In this document: piece after piece, positions 11,642 through 24,785 of the stretch
Layout: each line of letters starts with the position of its first letter
Position numbering within the stretch: the stretch's first letter is position 1
DNA from: Pomphorhynchus laevis
Taxonomy: Eukaryota; Acanthocephala; Palaeacanthocephala; Echinorhynchida; Pomphorhynchidae
Direction: 5' to 3'
DNA length: 64,000 nucleotides
Assembly (NCBI GenBank): GCA_012934845.2
Contig: WNNJ02001181.1
Coordinates: 1-64,000 of the forward strand
The notes under the pieces: generated by a model
Database searches by the model: none
The model's input: only the letters and a program-made list of their open reading frames with translations
What the model was told of the DNA's origin: nothing
Made by a program: the position numbers and the translations under genes

Positions 11642-12301
11642 GTATTTTCACAAAATAACGGTGATGTTATTACTGGAATTAATATAGTGTCGGCTAAACT
11701 TTTACAAATGTTTAAAAATACGTTCAAGTAATACTAGGTAATTATAACAGATACAATTAGCACAAGTATGATGTGACGGTTAATTTCGAGGAACACATTT
11801 AAACGGTATATCCATATACCTTTTATTTAAAATAAAAGGTATATTTTTTATTAAAATAATGTGAACAAGTATTAATATAGATGTGCATCGCTACAAAATG
11901 GATAAATCATATCAGATAACTGAATAAATGTGTTTTATAAAAATAACAAATAAAAATAAAGATAAATAATAAATAATTATAAGAGATTTTATAAAGTATA
12001 TTCTAAAAAGTATATCAGCAGAAATTTTACTGATAATATTATATTGCATTGTAGAGCCCTTTAAATCAAGTTCGTGGAACAAGTTAACTTCTGTAATTTA
12101 CTATCTTTGCAAACTTTACAGGTATCGTATACAGATATAAAGCATTAGTTCACACATTCAACTAATAAAACTATCTTCCAAACGTCGTAAATAGTGTGCT
12201 AGTGCTAAGGGATTGGCACTAGCACACTTATTGGCACTTCTAAGGGATATTTTTGCCAATAGCCAAAAATAGTATCATATTTTAGATTCAACAGTTATTT
12301 T
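11642..12301. other. AT-rich stretch, no gene
   Basis: No coding signal. 11910-12000 resembles part of the dispersed AT-rich repeat at 6230-6310. 12195-12235 has an imperfect repeat of GTGCTAGTGC / GGCACTAGCAC type just upstream of the CR1 element. Confidence 0.4.
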
Positions 12302-12597
12302 ATGCGTCCAATAATTATATTATTCATATTATCCAATATTACCCCACAAACTCACTCTACACGGGTATGGAAGAATATCAACGGACGTCATTTTCGAAGT
12401 TCATCCAGTATTGGTCAACAAAATTTGCAACTTGAGTCCAAACCTGGTGGATCCAACTGTAGAGATAATTCTAGGGATATTAATTCAATGTCTAAATCGT
12501 CAGTGATGGTTGCAAATGTCGGAGAATTTTCCGTACATAAAACAGGAAACGGCCAGAATAAAATCCATTAACACAACCGCTAGATATTAATGCGCGA

Positions 12598-13059
12598 ATG
12601 CGTGGCGAAAACCGAGATCGGTGCGTAATCTTTGCTAATATACCGGAATCTAACTCTTCGGAGCCGCAGCTACATATTGATCATGACGTGAGTAGAGTTC
12701 GGGAAGTATTATCAAAAATATTTACTTCAGGTGAGGAATCTATAGCCTCATATCTTCTAGTGAAATCATTGTTCAGGTTAGGTAAGAAAAATGAAGAACG
12801 TCCACGCTTATTGAAGGTGGTATGTAAATTGTCCGACAATTTTAACGAGATCTTACGCAGAGGGTATAAATTAAAAGGTCAAACTACTAAAATCTTTAAG
12901 GATCTCAGCATTCAGGATCGTAAGATGCGACATCAAGCTTGGGAAGAGCTAAAGACCAGGAATGCTTCTGGTGAAAAGGACTTGACAATAAGAAATTTTC
13001 GTGTGGTTCGAAGAAAGCCATTTGTACGTTGGAATCCAATCGGTCCGTTAATTGCTTAG
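12598..13059 (+). CDS. CR1-type LINE ORF1 protein (C-terminal region)
   Basis: 153 codons: NRDRCVIFANIPESNSSEP, IDHDVSRVREVLSKIF, ERPRLLKVVCKLSD, GQTTKIFKDLSIQDRKMR, GEKDLTIRNFRVV. This order matches ORF1 of invertebrate CR1/L2 elements and parallels 7457-7987. Presumed RNA-binding. It overlaps the next frame of ORF2 at 13029-13059. The N-terminal part may lie upstream in another frame after a frameshift. Confidence 0.7.
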   Translation: MRGENRDRCVIFANIPESNSSEPQLHIDHDVSRVREVLSKIFTSGEESIASYLLVKSLFRLGKKNEERPRLLKVVCKLSDNFNEILRRGYKLKGQTTKIFKDLSIQDRKMRHQAWEELKTRNASGEKDLTIRNFRVVRRKPFVRWNPIGPLIA

Positions 13060-15886
13060 GTATTGATCCATCCTCGTTAGATATATTTTCTACTGGACTA
13101 TCTATAAACGCAAGAACCAGTAAATGTTCAACTCCAATTATTAACGTCGCTTACACAAATATTCGTAGTATAGTATCGAAGATTGACGAATTTCGGAACA
13201 GATTCTTTACATATAAACCTCAAATAATTGCAGTTACCGAAACTTGGCTGATCATGATATTGCTGATAGTATGGTGGCAGTGGATGAGTATTCGATCATC
13301 AGGGTTGATCGTAAAGTACGACGAGGAGGCGGTGTTGCACTTTATATCGATCAATGTATAGGTGTTGACGATTTTGAATGTTATACTGACACATATGGTA
13401 CTTGTGAACTGATGGTGGCGAGTCTATCCCATGTAAGAAATAAAGTTACTATTGCACTATGTTATAGATCTCCATGTAGCTTCGTTCTCACTCAGGAATT
13501 CTCAGATATTTTGACAAAGGCAGCAATGGGTGACCGGTTCCTCTGTTTAGGAGACTTCAATATTTCCAGCATCAATATGGATGATCCTCATTCAGGAATA
13601 ACATCTTCTAGTAAACTAGATCATGACTTGTGGAATTTTCTGTTAGATAGCCTACTTCTTGTTCAGCATGTATCATCATCAACTAGGATTATGAATGATC
13701 AAAGTTCTTTGTTGGATTTAATTTTATCTAAATCATTAACAGATGTGCGTGACATTATGCATGAAGCACCCATAGGAGTTAGTGATCATTGTGTATTGCT
13801 TTTTCACTTCTCATGGATTTTAAATAATATTATTGACGAAGTTGAAACTAAAATCTTCAAGCATTGTTGGTATCGTGCGGATCAGTGTAAAATTCTTCAA
13901 GCAGCATCGACTATGAACTTTGTAGGCGCTATCGACGATGTTGAAGATTGTTGGAAGGTTTTCCGTTCAGCAATGTGTGAAATAATAGAAAAATACGTGT
14001 TTACCAAGATCGTGCATAAAAATAAAAAAGTGAATCCTCCGTGGTTTAATCGAGAACTTAAATCAGAACTAAGACGAAGAAACCGACTGTTTAAATTAAG
14101 CTACAAGGACAATACTTATCGACAGGAATACATCAATTGTCGTAACATTTTCGAAAAGCTTAAAAAACGCAAAAAATTTAACTACGAAATGACAATAGCT
14201 GCGGACTTTCATAGTGCACCAAAACGATTTTGGGCTCACATACATAGAAATAGGACAATTCCCCCTGCGATTTCGTCTTTTCGTATTAATGATAACTTTA
14301 TCACATCGCCTCAAGATGTAGCCGACACGTTTGCGTCGACTTTTCAACTCGTAACTAATAACACATAAATTAACCAGCACTCTCGTGTAAGCAATTCACG
14401 AAGTTATTTTGATGTTACTACCGAGGAGGTTTATAGTGAGTTAAATTTTTTACGACATTCATCACCTGGTCCGGATGGATTACATCCCCAGATACTAAAA
14501 ATATTATCTACATTTATTGCTTCACCGTTAGCTTATTTGTTTAAACTATCACTAGCTAAGTCAATTCTACCGTTAGATTGGAAAATCGCCACTGTAGTGC
14601 CAGTCTACAAAAAAGGAGATCGTCACAATCCTAAAAATTATAGAGCAATAAGCCTTACAAGTGTCGTATGTAAGATGTTAGAGCGCATATTGTATCGGCG
14701 ACTACTATCCTATCTTGAATCATCAAACTTGTTAGATAATTCGCAACATGGTTTTCGTCCTGGACGTTCCCGCATTTCTAATCTTTTATGTGCATGCGAA
14801 GCATGGGTTGATGCAGTTGCGCAGGGTAATGCAGTTGATGTCGTGTATTTCGACTTGAGTCGGGCCTTTGATAGGGTTCCCCACAATATGTTGATTGAGA
14901 CTCTTGCAGATTACGGAATTGAAATTCCTATTATTCGATGGATTCACGCTTTCCTATCTGATCGTTCTTTCAGAGTTCGAGTTGGAAATTGTCTATCTAG
15001 ACCGTCAAATTTATCAATGGGTGTTCCTCAGGGATCGGTGTTGGGTCCATTATTATTCGTCATATTTCTGAATAGTTTGCTACGCTCTCTAAAATGTAAA
15101 AAATTAGCATTCGCGGATGATCTTAAAATATGGAATGTCATTACATGCTATACCGATATGCAACACTTACAAGATGACATAAATATGGTTAATAGGTGGA
15201 GCGAACTGACCGGAATCATGATTAACATTACTAAATGTGCCCACCTCAGATTTGGTCGTAGTTATTTACCAAATGATTATTCTGTTTGCGGTGAGATTAT
15301 TTTCACAAATTGGTATACAAAAGATCTTGGAATAATTGTTCAGAATTCGTTTAAAACCGACCTTAATACTGAAAATATATGCAACATGTCGAGAAAAATT
15401 ATTTACATGATCAAAAATACCTTTAGTTCGCTTCCACCGTCTCAGTTCTCACTATTATATAAGGCGTTAATCGGACAAATCATTGGTTATGCTTCGCCGG
15501 CGACTTTTCCTTCTACGCGTGGTGAAATAAACCAATTAGAAAAGATTCTTCGCCGATTTTCCAAGCTATGTTCTGGTCTTCGGAACATCGCCTACTGTGA
15601 TAGACTAAGCCAACTAAATATTACTTCAGTTTACAAGAGATATGTGTACAATGATTTATTACAGTTATGACGAATGATCCATGTCTTTCCTGGTTATCCA
15701 TCGGAATCCGTTATTCTAAATGATCGCCCGAGCCACAGAGGACACTCTTTATCAGTTGTTGTGCAATCACACGGGAAATGTCATAGATACTTGCGATTAT
15801 CTCACAGAGCGGTAAACCTATGGAACCGGTTGCCGAATTCGATCGTGTCTATGGCACAGTACAAATCTTTTTTCTTAATATTGTGA
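13029..15886 (+). pseudogene. CR1-type LINE ORF2: endonuclease and reverse transcriptase
   Basis: Endonuclease: NVAYTNIRSIVSKIDEF and IIAVTETWL in the first frame, then a frameshift near 13245 into the frame with RRGGGVALYIDQ, RFLCLGDFNISSINMDD and GVSDHCVLLFHFSW. An in-frame stop falls at 14366. RT: PGPDGLHPQILK, YKKGDRHNPKNYRAISLTS, VYFDLSRAFDRVPHNMLIE, MGVPQGSVLGPLLFVIF and the catalytic FADD in LAFADDLKIW. After a further in-frame stop at about 15668 the C-terminus continues (HRGHSLSVVV, LSHRAVNLWNRLPNSIV) to 15886. All domains of a normal ORF2 are present, so decay is modest. Confidence 0.85.
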
Positions 15887-17340
15887 TCAGACAAAATGAC
15901 TCTTTTATGTGTCAAAGTCTTGTAATAAATAATAATATATTTTTGAAATCAGACGCTTCAGTTTTATTAATATATGTAAAGCAATACAAATGTCTAAATC
16001 ATTTTTACGCAAGCATCCACTCTTAAGAAGTCCATCCCGGGTACCCATTTTAGTTCAAAGTTCTGTAAATGTTAGATATGCGTTTACGCAGTGCAACGTA
16101 ACAATTCACCCTATGATAATGTGACAACAATTTTTCATTTATGTGTCATTTGGAATACCTGTTGACTTATATTCATTAAGATTTGCTAATAGCGCTGGGG
16201 GCTAATAACGATATGTTTATCGGATCATCGTGTTATATTCAATAACATTGATCCGGTTAGGCGTATTAGCAGAACAGTAGGCATTCATCTTGGTATTATG
16301 TGAAATAAAATGTCACCCGATGACGCGTTTCTTCGAATTCTGCATTCGTAATCGAATGGCCTATGTATCCAATTTTGGAAATAATATGTAAATGCTGAAG
16401 ATGCGTTTACACAGTCCAGAGAAATTAAAACATGTTTAATAGGTTTGATGATAATGTGATATGGCAACAGCAATCTGTCATTTACGAGGAATTTGAATTC
16501 AATAAAACGGTGTTTGGCGAAGGTCATACTTTTCGGTATATTGTAGACAATGGACATTTTTCTTTTATCTATAAATGTATTAGACTGTAAATAATACATT
16601 GACTATGTGAACATAAAATATTAGGAATTGTGACATATAGTGCATAATTCTTAATATTCCATTAAATTCCAGTATCCTTATAGTTGAGGTTTCTAAAGTA
16701 ATATATCAACTTCATTAAATCGACATGAAACTATCTGGCAATTATATAAATTATTGAGAGATAAGGGCCTATCCAGCATTGAAACGAATAAAAATGAATT
16801 TATTCTTTCAATATTTCGCCTATCATTTGTAGGCATTTTCAAGGGCATCTATTATACAAAGAAAAAAACAAGAATATGCAACAAGACAGAGTGTCAAAAC
16901 TCAAAAAGTTCTGATTATTCAACTGATTACAATGTCCTTGAAACATCAGTTTAAAATATAATATAATTATTTATTATAATTAATATAATTATTTGTATAT
17001 TAAATATATTATTTAAAATAATACATTAATGTTATATAGATATGTAATTAGAAATTAATTATTAATTGTTTTTATATTCAAACTGCAAAACAATTAATGT
17101 ATTTGAATTAATTTGAATTAAATAAGAGAATGAATTAACTCAAACTATGAAATTAATACAAATTAATTTGAAAAATATTTCTTTTAATTTTTATTAAACT
17201 CATTTTTGTATTTCGTAAATAAAACCACATTTTTTTTATTTTTGGTAGAAATTATTTTTAAACATCCACATTTACACACTATTTCGATAATCGTATTTTA
17301 CCAATTATTGGGAATTTATCTTTTGAAATGGCAATATTAA
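15887..17340. other. AT-rich stretch, no gene
   Basis: No convincing coding sequence. A near-repeated phrase (GCGTTTACGCAGT / GCGTTTACACAGT with following GATAATGTGA and CAACA-TTTTCATTTA words) at about 16080-16150 and 16400-16480 suggests a small internal duplication. Confidence 0.4.
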
Positions 17341-17606
17341 CAAGAGCGCAAGCCAAGTACGGAGAGCGACAGCTCGAATCTCGGATAAGTCAAATTTCAA
17401 AAGGCGAAGAGTTGGTAGTCAGCCTTCTGACGAGCCCGGGGCTACCAACATGTGGCAAAAAGCGGGCGAAACGAAAACGGTTGTGGCAATGGCGCCGTTA
17501 GTAGTCAGGGTGTATGGAATTGAATATCATGAAGGAAGGATTCTGTAGCTGGTTTTCAATGCGAAAGTCACCTCGTGTGACATAGCAACTATTCGTTATA
17601 TATATA
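17341..17606 (+). repeat. Dispersed repeat bearing a hammerhead
   Basis: About 265 bp, the reverse complement of 27292-27558 and in part of 27700-27885. It is compact, GC-richer than its flanks, and ends in TA-rich sequence, as do its relatives. Non-coding. A hammerhead-like ribozyme core lies in the middle (see the ncRNA entry). It may be a SINE-like or retrozyme-like non-autonomous element. Confidence 0.8.
17410..17520 (+). ncRNA. Hammerhead ribozyme candidate, type I order
   Basis: Core blocks occur in the normal order. CTGACGA is at 17427-17433. Stem II is GCCCG (17434-17438) with CGGGC (17463-17467), followed directly by GAAA at 17468-17471. Stem III begins A-U and C-G and is extended by AACGG (17476-17480) with CCGTT (17495-17499). 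The GTC cleavage triplet is at 17504-17506. Stem I is CCTT (17423-17426) with AGGG (17507-17510), including one G-U. Weak points: the middle of stem III is mismatched and stem I is short. The copy on the minus strand at 27375-27485 keeps the same blocks with the canonical CTGATGA. Confidence 0.6.
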
Positions 17607-18520
17607 ATATTAATTATGATATATATTAATATTATAAAAATATTAATATATATAATATAATATTATTAATAATATTTATCTTATCTGTGAAATGATTACT
17701 GCCTCTTAGGAGGTGGTTAGTGTGTAAGTCATCGGCTTTTGTGCATTCTTTGTCAGTTTATATAAATTTATTGAAAGGTGCAGCTGTTATTCATCTCAAA
17801 TCAAAATTTATTTAATGATTTCCTGATATAAAATCATAATGCTAAAAATTAAGATTAGATGTAAAACCAGATAATAATATTGTCTTTATAAAAAATTCAA
17901 AAACTAATACTCTTACAGAAGCATATTACACCGTTTAAATTTTTGTGTTTAAAATATATATTTGGCGCGGTGAACATATTCATCTTTAGATATGTCACAT
18001 GCTATAAAGATAAATTAAGGCAACAAATACTATCGAGTTTTGCATCGTAGTGCTCGTCCCAGTTGAATCATTCAGTAAAGTACACATGTTACCTCACTTA
18101 AAATTATCGATATTTAAAAAATATACAAAATATGGAAAATGAGAAATGTTTATATTTTAATGAATCATGCATTTTCTAAAAAAATAATCGTTTATATGAC
18201 GAAACTAATTACCCTTTGTAGAGTATGGCGCAGGTATTCATGACATGACTCACATGATTGAGATACCATTTCTTTAATAACTTGTCACATAACGCATATC
18301 AACAAAAGTAAACCGAAAATACGTTTTTTTTGTCATGTTGATATCAGTTAACTATCAAGATTTTACTAATTTTTAAGAGAAAATTAGTTCACTCTCTTCT
18401 GTTCAATCAAGAATTAAAACAAATGCAAAACAATCGATTTATAACATTATTATCTTCCATTCAACCATCATCTAACCTAAGGCGATTAAAACGTGATAGA
18501 TATCAGTTTGAATGTAAACC
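17607..18520. other. AT-rich stretch, no gene
   Basis: TA-rich simple sequence at 17607-17680, then unremarkable AT-rich DNA. Nothing coding seen. Confidence 0.4.
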
Positions 18521-21367
18521 ATGTCTTCTGATAATAAACGTAATCAAATCTTCATCACAAGCAATCTCTTAAGAATAAAACATGATATTTGGTGTGTTCA
18601 CATATCTTTGCCAGCATTCTTAATCAATGATCTAAATCCTAAAGTTATCAATCTATTTCGCGTAGGTGTCAAAATAGCGAATGGTGAGCAGAGGTCTCTC
18701 TAAATCGTTTCCGCCAATTCAGCGGTTATCAAAAAACTCTTATTTACTGAAGAAAACAAGTCTTTGTTTGCTTAACGATCTGCCCTGAGGATAGCCGGAA
18801 ACTTCAAAAAGCAAAAATTGAACTACATCATAGAGTTGCAACTGGTGAAAATGATTTAACGATTAAAAATTTATACATAGTGCGGCGCATTGTATCGAGA
18901 CGATTTACACTTTACCGTCTCACCGCAACACAATTTGGTATAGATCTTCGCACACTTTACGCCGCTTCATCGGGCCAAGTTGCTTGATGAGTGATTACAT
19001 CTTATATCGCTCTCCTCGTTCGCCCATATCGCTAATAGGCAAATCAATCGATTACCATTACGGAACTCCGATAATGTAATCGCGTTCAGCGATTTAAACA
19101 TGCCCTTTGATGATTGGAAATCATACGGCTCGTTGTCGGGTTGCGATGCAAAATTCCTCGAAATTCTGAATTTCGTTAATAATTTAAACCGTTGTCAGAA
19201 CATAAACACATCTACACGTTTCAGATGATCTGCTTTATCGTTATTAGATATCTGTTTTATTTCTTAACACCAGATTGTACATAATTCCCATCTACTACCA
19301 CCAATTGGCAAGAGCGATCATCAGGCTATTTTGATTATCTTATCTCGAGCAAAACCACCTCTAAAAATAATTATCTTAAAGCTGACTACATAGCGATGTC
19401 TCATATTCTGCTGAATGCTAGCTGTCTCAACCCTGATGTTTGTGGTATTGAAACAGTAAGAATCACTTTGGTAATATTATACTTCTTCCCCCTTATCAAA
19501 CGTAAAAAGAAAAATAAAACTCCGGCATAGTTACAAATTGAGTTGAAAAAACTGGGACCTATTAGAAATCGCTCATTCGTTGATTATAGAAATGGCAGAT
19601 TAGATTTTGCGGCTTAAGAGAAATACGTAATAAGATGACTCTAATGAAAGGCAATAAAAAATCCAGCTTTTAATCATGTCGATGTCTTACGGCATCATCT
19701 AATCCATATGATCTTTATGGATTTCTCCGCTTTGTCAAGTCAACTCTTTCTGAAGTTACCAGTCTAATCACCAACAACGGCCAGCTTTCTTTCGATATAA
19801 TGGAAATAAAGAATTGCGTTCTACAAGTTTTCCAATCTCCAGACGATTTTCCTTAAACCTTCAGCTAATATAGTTCAGTTTAATCGGACATCCGAAATAT
19901 TGTTTGAATTAAATAGACTACCTCGTTCTGCATTTTAGGGTCCTGAAGGTATTCATAACATACTATTCCGTGAGTTAGCAACTGATATTGCTAGATGAAA
20001 TCTATTATTAGACCACTATTTAATAAGGGCAACCGAGACTTTGCATCAAGTTACAGACCATCAAAAGTCTTACATGCATAGCCTGTAAAGTGATGAAGCG
20101 CGTTGTTACGCTGTCTCTATCACATCACCTCGAACGTAATAGCATTCTCTACAACAATCAACACGGATTTAAACGTGCTCGTTCTACAGTAACAAATCTA
20201 GTTAATGTCCATAATAGTTGGACTACCGCAAGGCAGGCAAACTCAAATATTGATGTACTTTTTTCAATTTGTCCAAGATGTTCGATAGAGTAGATCATAG
20301 TATTCTTCTCGACGATCTAATGAAATGTTATGGGAGTATTTCACTTCTCGAGTGGATCCACTCATTCATCACTAATCGTACTGCTGCTATAAAAATCGGT
20401 GAATATATGTCGACATGGAATCCATTTTCAAAAGGAGTCCCTCAAGGTTCCGTTCTAAGCCCTTTGTTGGTCAATATTTATATAAACGATCTTCCTGGTG
20501 CATTATCTATTAGCTACTCAGTTCTCGACAAAGATGGCATTAAAATGTGGAGGACAGTTGACGACATAACATACACTGGCATCTTACAAGAAGATGTAAA
20601 TTGACTAAATGATTGGTGCCGTTGTAAATGCTTACTGCTTAACCCAGACAAATGTATGCATCTTCATTTGGATCTGCTAAACATGTTACTTTATGCTTTA
20701 TAGACGGTGTAGCAATCAAAACTGTATCAAAAACTATCGATTAGTTACGCTTCAAGCAAGTATTTTCCCCTACTAGGTATGCTGCGTAGATCCCTAGGTA
20801 CTCTTGACGCTAAATGCTTCCGTCTTATTTTTAATGGTTATACGCAGTCACATACCCTATACCTATCCAATGACATCCCCCCCCAATTTAGAGGTGAATT
20901 GGACTACATGAGCGAATTCTGAGGGAAGCCACTCATCTTGTACCCTCGTTGCAGAATGTTATATATCATGATAGACTCAAAATCTTAGGGGTCCAATTAT
21001 TAGAATTTTTGCTAAGAGAATCTGATTTGGTGTTTTCTTTTTGTCGTTTGCTATTCGATCTAAAGTACCCTTGTCGACATATCTTTAACCTAAGGAATTC
21101 ATTTGTTCTTCGAGGTCATCATCTTTCTTTGTAAGGTAGAATAATCCAAACACGAGTTGCGCTATGATCGGTGACAGAATCGACGAAACATGGAACAGCT
21201 TGCATGCATATATTGACTTCGCAACATTTTCAAAACTTTTAAAACACGACTCAGGACACATTTTAACTGATTTTCTGTTTTGCGCTTTTTTTCTCTTTAT
21301 TAATTTTTATTTCCGACTTCACAAGCAATGTGCTTGGCTGGTCGATGTACTTATTTTTTTTAAATAA
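18521..21367 (+). pseudogene. Heavily decayed CR1-type LINE
   Basis: Scattered remnants in the right order. Near 18830-18985 is an ORF1 C-terminus (GENDLTIKNLYIVRR). Near 20085-20290 is RT finger/palm sequence (NNQHGFKRARSTVTNLVNV), and 20281-20600 reads FDRVDHSILLDDLMKCYG, then KGVPQGSVLSPLLVNIYIND. The catalytic box is degraded (RTVDDI). 20950-21130 keeps the post-RT region with FNLRNSFVLRGHHLSL. Many stops and frameshifts; clearly dead. Related to but diverged from the CR1 at 12302-15886. Confidence 0.8.
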
Positions 21368-21492
21368 GTTAGTGTAAAGTTGTCGGGTTTGTTATGTCAT
21401 TCTTTCAGAAATATCCACGAAAGTGGATCTAGTTGATGCGCCTTTTATGTCATTCTTTCAACCTTAAATAAGTTTGAGATCTAAAATACATA

Positions 21493-22110
21493 CAATTATT
21501 CCTGTCAGTTCCAGATTATTCCTGTCAGTTCCAGATTATTCCTGTCAGTTCCAGATTATTCCTATCAGTTCCAGATTATTCCATCAGTTCCAGATTATTC
21601 CTGTCAGTTCCAGATTATTTATGTCAATTCCAGATTATTCCTGTCAGTTCCAGATTATTCCTATCAGTTCCAGATTATTCCATCAGTTCCAGATTATTCC
21701 TGTCAGTTCCAGATTATTTATGTCAATTCCAGATTATTCCTGTCAGTTCCAGATTATTCCTATCAGTTCCAGATTATTTCTGTCAGTTCCAGATTATTCC
21801 TGTCAGTTCCAGATTATTCCTGTCAGTTCCAGCTTATTCCTGTCAGTTCCATATTATTCCAATCAGTTTCAGATTATTCCTGTCAGTTCCACATTATTTC
21901 TGTCAGTTACAGATTATTCCTGTCAGTTCCAGATTATTCATGTCAGTTCCAGATTATTCCTGTCAGTTCAAGATTATTCCTGTCAGTTCCAGATTATTCC
22001 TGTCAGTTCCAGATTATTCCTGTCAGTTCCAGATTATTCCTGTCAGTTCCAGATTATTCCTGTCAGTTCCAGATTATTCCTGTCAGTTCCAGATTATTCC
22101 TGTCAGTTCC
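21493..22110 (+). repeat. 20-bp minisatellite, about 31 copies
   Basis: Tandem array of the 20-bp unit TTCCTGTCAGTTCCAGATTA. Variant units (TATCAG, a 19-bp unit with CCATCAG, TTATGTCAATT) cluster in a block of roughly 120 bp repeated twice in the first half, a higher-order pattern. The second half is nearly homogeneous. The array ends at CGCTCGCTACGCTCGC, itself palindromic. It sits directly upstream of an L2 copy and may belong to that element's 5' region. Confidence 0.95.
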
Positions 22111-22156
22111 GCTCGCTACGCTCGCTAATTGAGTTCAATCTATCGATAAAAGGTCA

Positions 22157-24785
22157 TGACAAAAAAAGCGAGATCTCAGATCCCTGTTCCTGATCAAGTA
22201 TCTTCCACATCAGAATGCAATGATGGTTAAACCAGTTTTGAAGTTGGATGTGATTCCAAAGATTGTGATGTATAGACACTTGTTCGTGTTAAAATATCCG
22301 ACCACTCGGTGTATAAACATAAACAGTTCACATCCGGTTTTTGTACATCAGTACGACTACTACAGTTATCCTGCTCCTCTACTCCTGTATCACACACGAC
22401 CACTCAGACCAATGCTGTTTTAGATGTTTCCCTCGCATCAACACCTGACTTCGCATCTTATAATCCCATTATTGAACCTACTCTCTCACACACTCCTCGT
22501 TCAATTACGAACCAAACTTCCATTGATCTTGATCATTCTCACAATGCTAACGGTAAAGCTTTTAATCTCGTACCTCCTCTTTTCTATTCCTCCCCCAATC
22601 AAATAAATCTCAAACTTCTTTATTCTCTTCACGTACTCCTTACTCTACCTCTCCCGTATCACTTCTTAATAATTTACATCCTTCCTTCAAAATCATTTCC
22701 AGTAACATTTCCGATCAACTGATTCAACACTCCATTCCTGTCACTCATGCCCCAACCTATCTTAATTCTCCTTACTCTACCTCCCACGTAGCACTTCCAA
22801 ATAATTTACATCCTTCATCTAAAATCATCTCCAGTCACATCTCTGCTCAACCGATTCAACACCCCGCTCCTGTCACACTTGCTCCGAACAATATTAATTC
22901 TCTAGCAAGCACCCCTGTCATTTTCACTTCTATCTGCTCATCTGCTTCGATTCCTACAAGCTCTCTCCGTCCACCACTTCCACGAAATCGTTTTCCTTCG
23001 CGCGATCGCTGTATATTCATATCAAACTTAAAGCTTTCCGAATCTGCTTCTCCACAATCTCGCTTCGATGATGATGTATCTGCTTTCAGATCTATCCTAG
23101 CAACCATTCTTCCTGATGATAACCCATCCCTCTTCAATAATATCGCTCCTGTATCCTTTATTCGTTTTAAACAAATCCACTAAATTCAATCATCTCAGTC
23201 ATCCACTCTTAAAAATCGTTTTCTGACATAGTTCATCGGTACTCTCCCAACGTTTAAAACTTCTTACCACTTCATCTACTTGCGTATCTTTCCTGACCGC
23301 TCCCCTTCTGATATTGCTCAGCTCAATTTAGCTCGCATTGAGAAACATCGACGTGAAACAAACGGCGAGTCATCCTTATCTATACGTCAAATCAACGGAA
23401 ATTTTCACGTTCTTCACACAAGGCCAAAAATTCGATGGCGTCCCATCTCTCCCCCTTGTCTTCTTCGCTAGTCGATCTCGCTCCTAAGCATACTTTTCTT
23501 CTTAGTCTATTCAACACTCGCTACATTCTTCATAAAGCTGACATGCTCCTCGATATCTTCAAACAATTATCTATCGATATTCTTTGCATTACCGAATCAT
23601 GGTACTCTGACTCCGACGATCTTGCTATTCGTCGTCGATGTCGCTCTGGTTGTTCTCTAGTTAAATCAGCTCGTCAAATTGCATCTCATACATCTACTGC
23701 TTCTAACCATGTCAGTATTGTTGTCATTGCTCGTCACCCAATGTCTTTACGTAAAATTAACGTTAACATTCGTTACACCTCATTCGAATAACTCATATGC
23801 AGATTATCAACTCCTTTCCCTCTAGAACTTGTGATTGTATACCGTCCAGGTTTAGTTGCCCCATCACGTATCTTCTTTAACGACCTTGCAGATCTAATGT
23901 CTCACTGTTCATTGTCTTATACTCCTTCTTTTGTTCTCGGTGACTTTAACATTCGTCTTGATCGCCCGGCTGACTCTGACTCTATCACTTTAACTAATCT
24001 TTTTTCTGATTTTAACTATAAATTACTTTCAACAAGCCCAACTCATATTCTCGGCGGTGCTCTCGACATCATTGCTGTTCCTAACTGCTTCAATGACTAT
24101 ACCTCCTTGTCAATTACTGATCCTGGTTTGTCCGATCATTTCCTTGTCACTCTTACTCTTACTCGTCCCCATCCTCCTTCTCCGCCTTTACCATTATCTA
24201 CACCAAGTCGACCCTGGAAGCTTCTCGATATCCCTATCCTCTGCACAGCCTTACTCAATTCTTCACTCTTTTCACTTCCTCTTAACTATCTCTCTCCCGA
24301 TGATCTCTGCATTCTGTTTGATTCTGAACTTACGTCGATCCTCAATAACCTTCTACCTAGTCGACTTCGACGTTACCAGCGCTCGCGCAATGTTCCCTGG
24401 TTCGATTCTGACTGTAGTCTTTCTAAGCGTCGACTCCGTCACTCTTTTCGTATGTATAAACGCTTTCTTAAACGTTCTCCCAACTCACTTCCTCCAAACC
24501 TCCGTGATTCTTACTTTTCTCTACGCCGTTCACATCTCATTCTTATACGTACTAAACGTACTCTCTTTTGGCGAAATCAAGTCGAGTCATCTTCCAACTC
24601 TAAATCTCATTGGAAAATCTTAAACTCAATTCTTTCACGATCATCTACCCCTTGTAATATAAATCCTGATGAATTTTCTTCTTATCTACAAACTAAGCTA
24701 TCTAATTTACTTTCCCTACTACCCATAGCCCCCTTGTACCCACTCTTCTCTTTAAATACTTCCCTCCCAGAACTATTCCACCTTT
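22157..24785 (+). pseudogene. Truncated L2-type LINE (ORF1 and endonuclease)
   Basis: Related to the L2 at 7269-10923. ORF1 remnants run from about 22157 with frameshifts; its C-terminus at 23280-23471 reads RIFPDRSPSDIAQLN and ESSLSIRQINGNFHVLH. ORF2 starts at 23435 and carries the endonuclease: LLSLFNTRYILHKADM, LCITESWYSDSDD, then after a break at 23789 SFVLGDFNIRLDRP, STSPTHILGGALDII and DPGLSDHFLVTLTL. It stops at 24787 just where the 360-bp satellite begins, so the RT is missing. The break is a junction, either a truncation by the satellite or a recombination point. Confidence 0.85.

Larger units (their letters stand above)
12302..15886 (+). mobile_element. CR1-type LINE, nearly full length
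   Basis: Non-LTR element with ORF1 (best seen at 12598-13059) and an ORF2 with endonuclease and RT. It is AT-richer than the L2 element and clearly a different lineage, although ORF1 shares the GEKDLTIRNFRVVRR-type C-terminus. It is disrupted by at least one frameshift and two in-frame stops. The exact 5' end is uncertain; a reading stretch at 12302-12571 in another frame may be the 5' UTR or ORF1 N-terminus. Confidence 0.85.

Noticed and set aside
21474-22193. 239-codon frame across the minisatellite
   Set aside because: Produced by the 20-bp repeat lacking stops; composition is purely repeat-derived.
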